This document shows positions 19,640-22,114 of a DNA stretch of 22,114 nt, one piece after another. The stretch lies in the IMG/VR virus record IMGVR_UViG_3300045925_000166, positions 1 through 22,114 of that record; one strand, given 5' to 3'. Under the pieces are notes generated by a model, which was not told where the DNA came from, searched no databases, and saw nothing but the letters and a program-made list of their open reading frames with translations. Within the stretch, counting starts at the first letter, position 1, and every line of letters begins with the position of its first letter. The stretch comes from a virus. The translations under genes were made by a program, and so were the position numbers.

Positions 19640-21774
19640 TGCAGGTCAGCTCCTGGAGTGAGTCGCGTCTGGAGCCCAGCCCCGCGGACAGCACCGTTCG
19701 GTGCCATCTCCGCTTGGTTCGCCGGGATCATATTGCCCGCCTGTACCGCCGCCATCACAGAAGGGTCAGGCATCACGGATATATAGAATTGATTAACATT
19801 CTTGACCCCCATCGCCTTCGCGGCTTCGTTGAAGACCTGGCGCAGATCGAGCACCTTGCCGTCGGGCCCGGGCTGCTGCAGTTGCGGGATCTTCGCGCCC
19901 GCCTCGAGCATCTTGGCCCAGACGCCCGCCAGGCGCGCCGGATCGGCCGGGGCCGTGCCCGAGTGCGGGATGTAGTCGAACGAGCCGCCGAGGTCGGCCG
20001 GGCGGATCAAGAGCCGCTCGGCGCCGCCCATCTCTTGGGCCATCTCGCCGACGATCCGCACGTACTGACTGAGCTCGGTGAACTGCTGACGATTGGAGAT
20101 CGCGCGACTGGCCAGCGGCTGCAGCGCTTGCGCGTCCAGCATGCGCGCCGTCATCGCCAGGCGCGCCGAGGAGCCCGCGATGACTTGCTGGACTTCTCCG
20201 AGCGTGCGCTCGTCGTCGGTGGTCTGCGACATCTGCGGATCCGACGTCGCGGCCAGGCGCTGCGCCATGTCGAAGAGCGCATTGGTGGTCTGCAGGTGCC
20301 CCTTGGTCACGTCGACCCACGGCAGTTGCATGAGCATCTGCGTGATCGCAAGCTGGCCCTGTTGCAACATCTTCTCGCCGAGCGCGGTCAGGCGGACGTG
20401 ACGGGACGGGCCAGGATTGAGTAGATCCGCCTCCTCGACCAGCGACGGCGAGAAGATGATCGCGTCGTTCAGGTGCTTGCGCACGTTGTCGACGTGCGAG
20501 TTGACCAGCCAGTTGATCGTTCGCTGGATGCCCTCGAGGTTCTCGATGTTCCCGGGGTTGGTCGACGCGTGCTCGTCGGGCACGCTCTCGCCGACGGCGT
20601 AGCTGAATTGCCCGTGCGCGTAGCCGGTCGGACTGGCGCGCACGATCACGCCCTCGTCGGCCCACGCGAAGCGCCAGATCTCCGGGCGCGTGCCGGTGCC
20701 GAGCTTCCAGTCGGCCGGGATCAATTTCACCTGCATCGTATCGAGCCCATAGAACCCGCGATCATCGCCCTCGGGCGCCTCGCGCAACTGGAAATCGCCG
20801 ATGTCGAAGCGATTGCGGCCCGTGCGCGTCGCGCCGCGACTGCCCGCTTTCTGGAGAAACTCCAGATTGAAGTAGTCGCCGCCGTTGTCGATCGCGCGCT
20901 CTTTGAAGTGCATCATGCCGCGATAGATGCGGTGGCCGACGAACTCGCCCTGCTGCACCTGCGACACGGGTGCGCGCGGATCCGGCCAGTAGTGGAACGG
21001 ATCGACGGCTTCCCAGCGGTTGTACTCGCGGGTGATGCCCCACTGCGGTTGCGGCCGCAGCAGCCCGCCCAGGCCCATGTAGTCGAGCATCGCCTTCATC
21101 GGGTCGGGCACCTGCGGCGACTTCATCGACCAGCCCTGCTCGACCTCCCAGCAGTCGTGGATGACGCCGAGGCCGTACTTTTCCGCGTCCTGGCAGAACG
21201 CGTACCACGTCGTGTAGGCCGACATCTGCTGGAGGTCGTAGCCGAGCATCGCTTCCATGAGCTTCGCGGGCTTGACGTCCTCGGGCCCGCGGCCCTCGAG
21301 CTGGATCATCGGCACGCGCGAGCCGAAGATGCCCAAGAGCTGCGTCAGCCGCACCGTCAGGATCGCCAGCGACATCGGCATCACGATCGCGCGATCGAAT
21401 GGCATCTCGGCCTTCGTGGAGTCGGTGGAGCCGTCGCCTTTCTTCGCGCGGCGCGTGAGATCGAAGTACATGCGGCAGTGCTCATCGACCTCGTCCCACG
21501 AGTCGTAGCGCTTGCCGATGTGCCGCGAGGAGAGCTCGCGCCGCGAATTCAGACGGCCGAGGATCTGCTGATGCAGCGGCGAGCCGTAGCGCAGGAGCTG
21601 CTCGATCGGCGCGCCCTCGGCGGCGAGCGCGCTGGCGCCCGGCTGACCCTGGCCCGGGCGATAGACAATCGGCGGCCCGGAGCCGCCTTGCCCGCCTTGA
21701 TCGGCGCCGGACGGCGCGACCGGCGTGACGACGGCGTCATCGATCGGGGGCCCGGGGAGAATGGGAAGCGGCAT
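19636..21774 (-). CDS. Portal protein
   Basis: 712 residues, of normal portal size. The first 60 residues are disordered (Pro/Gly-rich). The core follows the portal pattern: DRAIVMPMSLAILTVRLTQLL, the strand region with WEAVDPFHYWPDPRAP, the FKERAIDNGG and YGLDTMQVKLIP segments, then the long helix region (LEGIQRTINWLVNSHVDN). The C-terminal part has helices rich in Gln, Ala and Met (MSQTTDDERTLGEVQQV). It forms the dodecameric ring for DNA packaging and exit. Position before the scaffold and capsid genes fits. TAATG overlap with the upstream gene. Confidence 0.85.
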   Translation of the reverse strand: MPLPILPGPPIDDAVVTPVAPSGADQGGQGGSGPPIVYRPGQGQPGASALAAEGAPIEQLLRYGSPLHQQILGRLNSRRELSSRHIGKRYDSWDEVDEHCRMYFDLTRRAKKGDGSTDSTKAEMPFDRAIVMPMSLAILTVRLTQLLGIFGSRVPMIQLEGRGPEDVKPAKLMEAMLGYDLQQMSAYTTWYAFCQDAEKYGLGVIHDCWEVEQGWSMKSPQVPDPMKAMLDYMGLGGLLRPQPQWGITREYNRWEAVDPFHYWPDPRAPVSQVQQGEFVGHRIYRGMMHFKERAIDNGGDYFNLEFLQKAGSRGATRTGRNRFDIGDFQLREAPEGDDRGFYGLDTMQVKLIPADWKLGTGTRPEIWRFAWADEGVIVRASPTGYAHGQFSYAVGESVPDEHASTNPGNIENLEGIQRTINWLVNSHVDNVRKHLNDAIIFSPSLVEEADLLNPGPSRHVRLTALGEKMLQQGQLAITQMLMQLPWVDVTKGHLQTTNALFDMAQRLAATSDPQMSQTTDDERTLGEVQQVIAGSSARLAMTARMLDAQALQPLASRAISNRQQFTELSQYVRIVGEMAQEMGGAERLLIRPADLGGSFDYIPHSGTAPADPARLAGVWAKMLEAGAKIPQLQQPGPDGKVLDLRQVFNEAAKAMGVKNVNQFYISVMPDPSVMAAVQAGNMIPANQAEMAPNGAVRGAGLQTRLTPGADLQ

Positions 21775-22114
21775 TAGTCCTTACGCTCCGTCTTGACCCA
21801 TTCGCGGCGCTCCGGGGCCGGTTGCCAGCCCGCCTTGAGATCGTCGTCGGTCAAGCCCGCCTCGCGCGCGGCCGCCACGATCACGGTCTGCAGCGCGCGA
21901 TTGGTGTCGTCGTACTCTCGCCGCGTCACCTGCGTCTGCGCGCGCAGCGACTCCTGCTGCGCCTGGAGCTTCAGCAGGGCTTGCTCGAGCATCGAGCGCT
22001 CCGCGTGCAGCTTGCCGATCTTCAGCGCGTCGAGCTCGCTCATCGCCTTCGGCGTGTTGGGCCCGGGATCCGGCTTCTGCGCATGCGCCTCATACAGGAC
22101 GATCGTCCCGACCA
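21774..22114 (-). CDS. Coiled-coil protein, 5' partial
   Basis: The frame is open to the window edge. Before the ATG at 22043 it keeps G/C-rich third codon positions (reading VGTIVLYEAHAQKPDPGPN), so the gene probably starts outside the window; otherwise it begins at ATG 22043 (89 aa). The visible part is a charged coiled coil (KLHAERSMLEQALLKLQAQQ), then a region with ALTDDDLKAG-like features and a basic end. It lies directly upstream of the portal in the operon. The function is unknown, possibly packaging- or portal-associated. Confidence 0.5.
   Translation of the reverse strand, partial: VGTIVLYEAHAQKPDPGPNTPKAMSELDALKIGKLHAERSMLEQALLKLQAQQESLRAQTQVTRREYDDTNRALQTVIVAAAREAGLTDDDLKAGWQPAPERREWVKTERKD

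Noticed and set aside
20473-21777. Plus-strand open frame (434 codons) opposite the portal gene
   Set aside because: Arg/His/Leu-rich antisense shadow with no recognisable domain; the portal frame is convincing.
22040-22114. A separate gene ending at the TGA at 22040-22042
   Set aside because: That frame is Arg-rich with poorer G/C at third positions; the frame continuous with the coiled-coil gene looks coding instead.
1-22114. tRNA genes, CRISPR arrays, integrase and attachment sites
   Set aside because: None seen on reading both strands; a dedicated tRNA or covariance scan was not possible.

Overview
The window is a 22.1-kb piece of a tailed double-stranded DNA phage genome, very GC-rich and almost fully coding. 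Most genes overlap the next by 1-4 bases (ATGA, GTGA, TGATG or TAATG junctions). The virion genes suggest a short-tailed (podovirus-like) phage related in plan to phage SU10: a portal, a scaffold, a major capsid protein of the SU10/DUF5309 type, an adaptor, a nozzle-like protein and large internal-virion-type proteins. No sheath, tape measure or tube gene is seen. The host cannot be named from the sequence; the base composition only points to a high-GC bacterium.

Layout. Bases 1-2033 (+) hold a chain of eight small, translationally coupled genes: an HTH protein cut by the window edge, two or three small Cys-pair proteins, a predicted nuclease-fold protein and two single-span membrane peptides. 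Bases 2030-22114 (-) hold the virion module, transcribed toward the left. The two blocks converge and their stop codons share one CTAG.

The virion module, in transcription order: coiled-coil protein (cut by the edge), portal, HNH nuclease, two small proteins, an intrinsic terminator, scaffold, major capsid protein, paired hairpins, a decoration-like protein, two small proteins, a 550-aa virion-type protein, a glycosyltransferase-like protein, three small proteins starting MPPK, a second HNH nuclease, adaptor, collar-domain fibre, nozzle-like protein, a small fibre-like protein, a GNAT-like protein, a 218-aa protein, four small proteins interleaved with a second GNAT protein, a third HNH nuclease, two large proteins of 529 and about 558 aa (likely ejection or internal proteins), and two small membrane proteins (possibly lysis).

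The most unusual signal is a short peptide, consensus hydrophobic-R-L-S-[D/E]-L-[L/V], found nine times (counting near matches) in six otherwise unrelated proteins of this module. It sits near the N-terminus, near the C-terminus or internally. Three of the small proteins also share an F-x-P-T-A element a fixed distance before it. I infer a common docking or packaging peptide for minor virion proteins; this is not established knowledge. Further points: a set of MPPK-starting micro-proteins, an HhH-GPD-like signature inside a virion-type protein, and two paralogous HNH nucleases fitted seamlessly into the operon.
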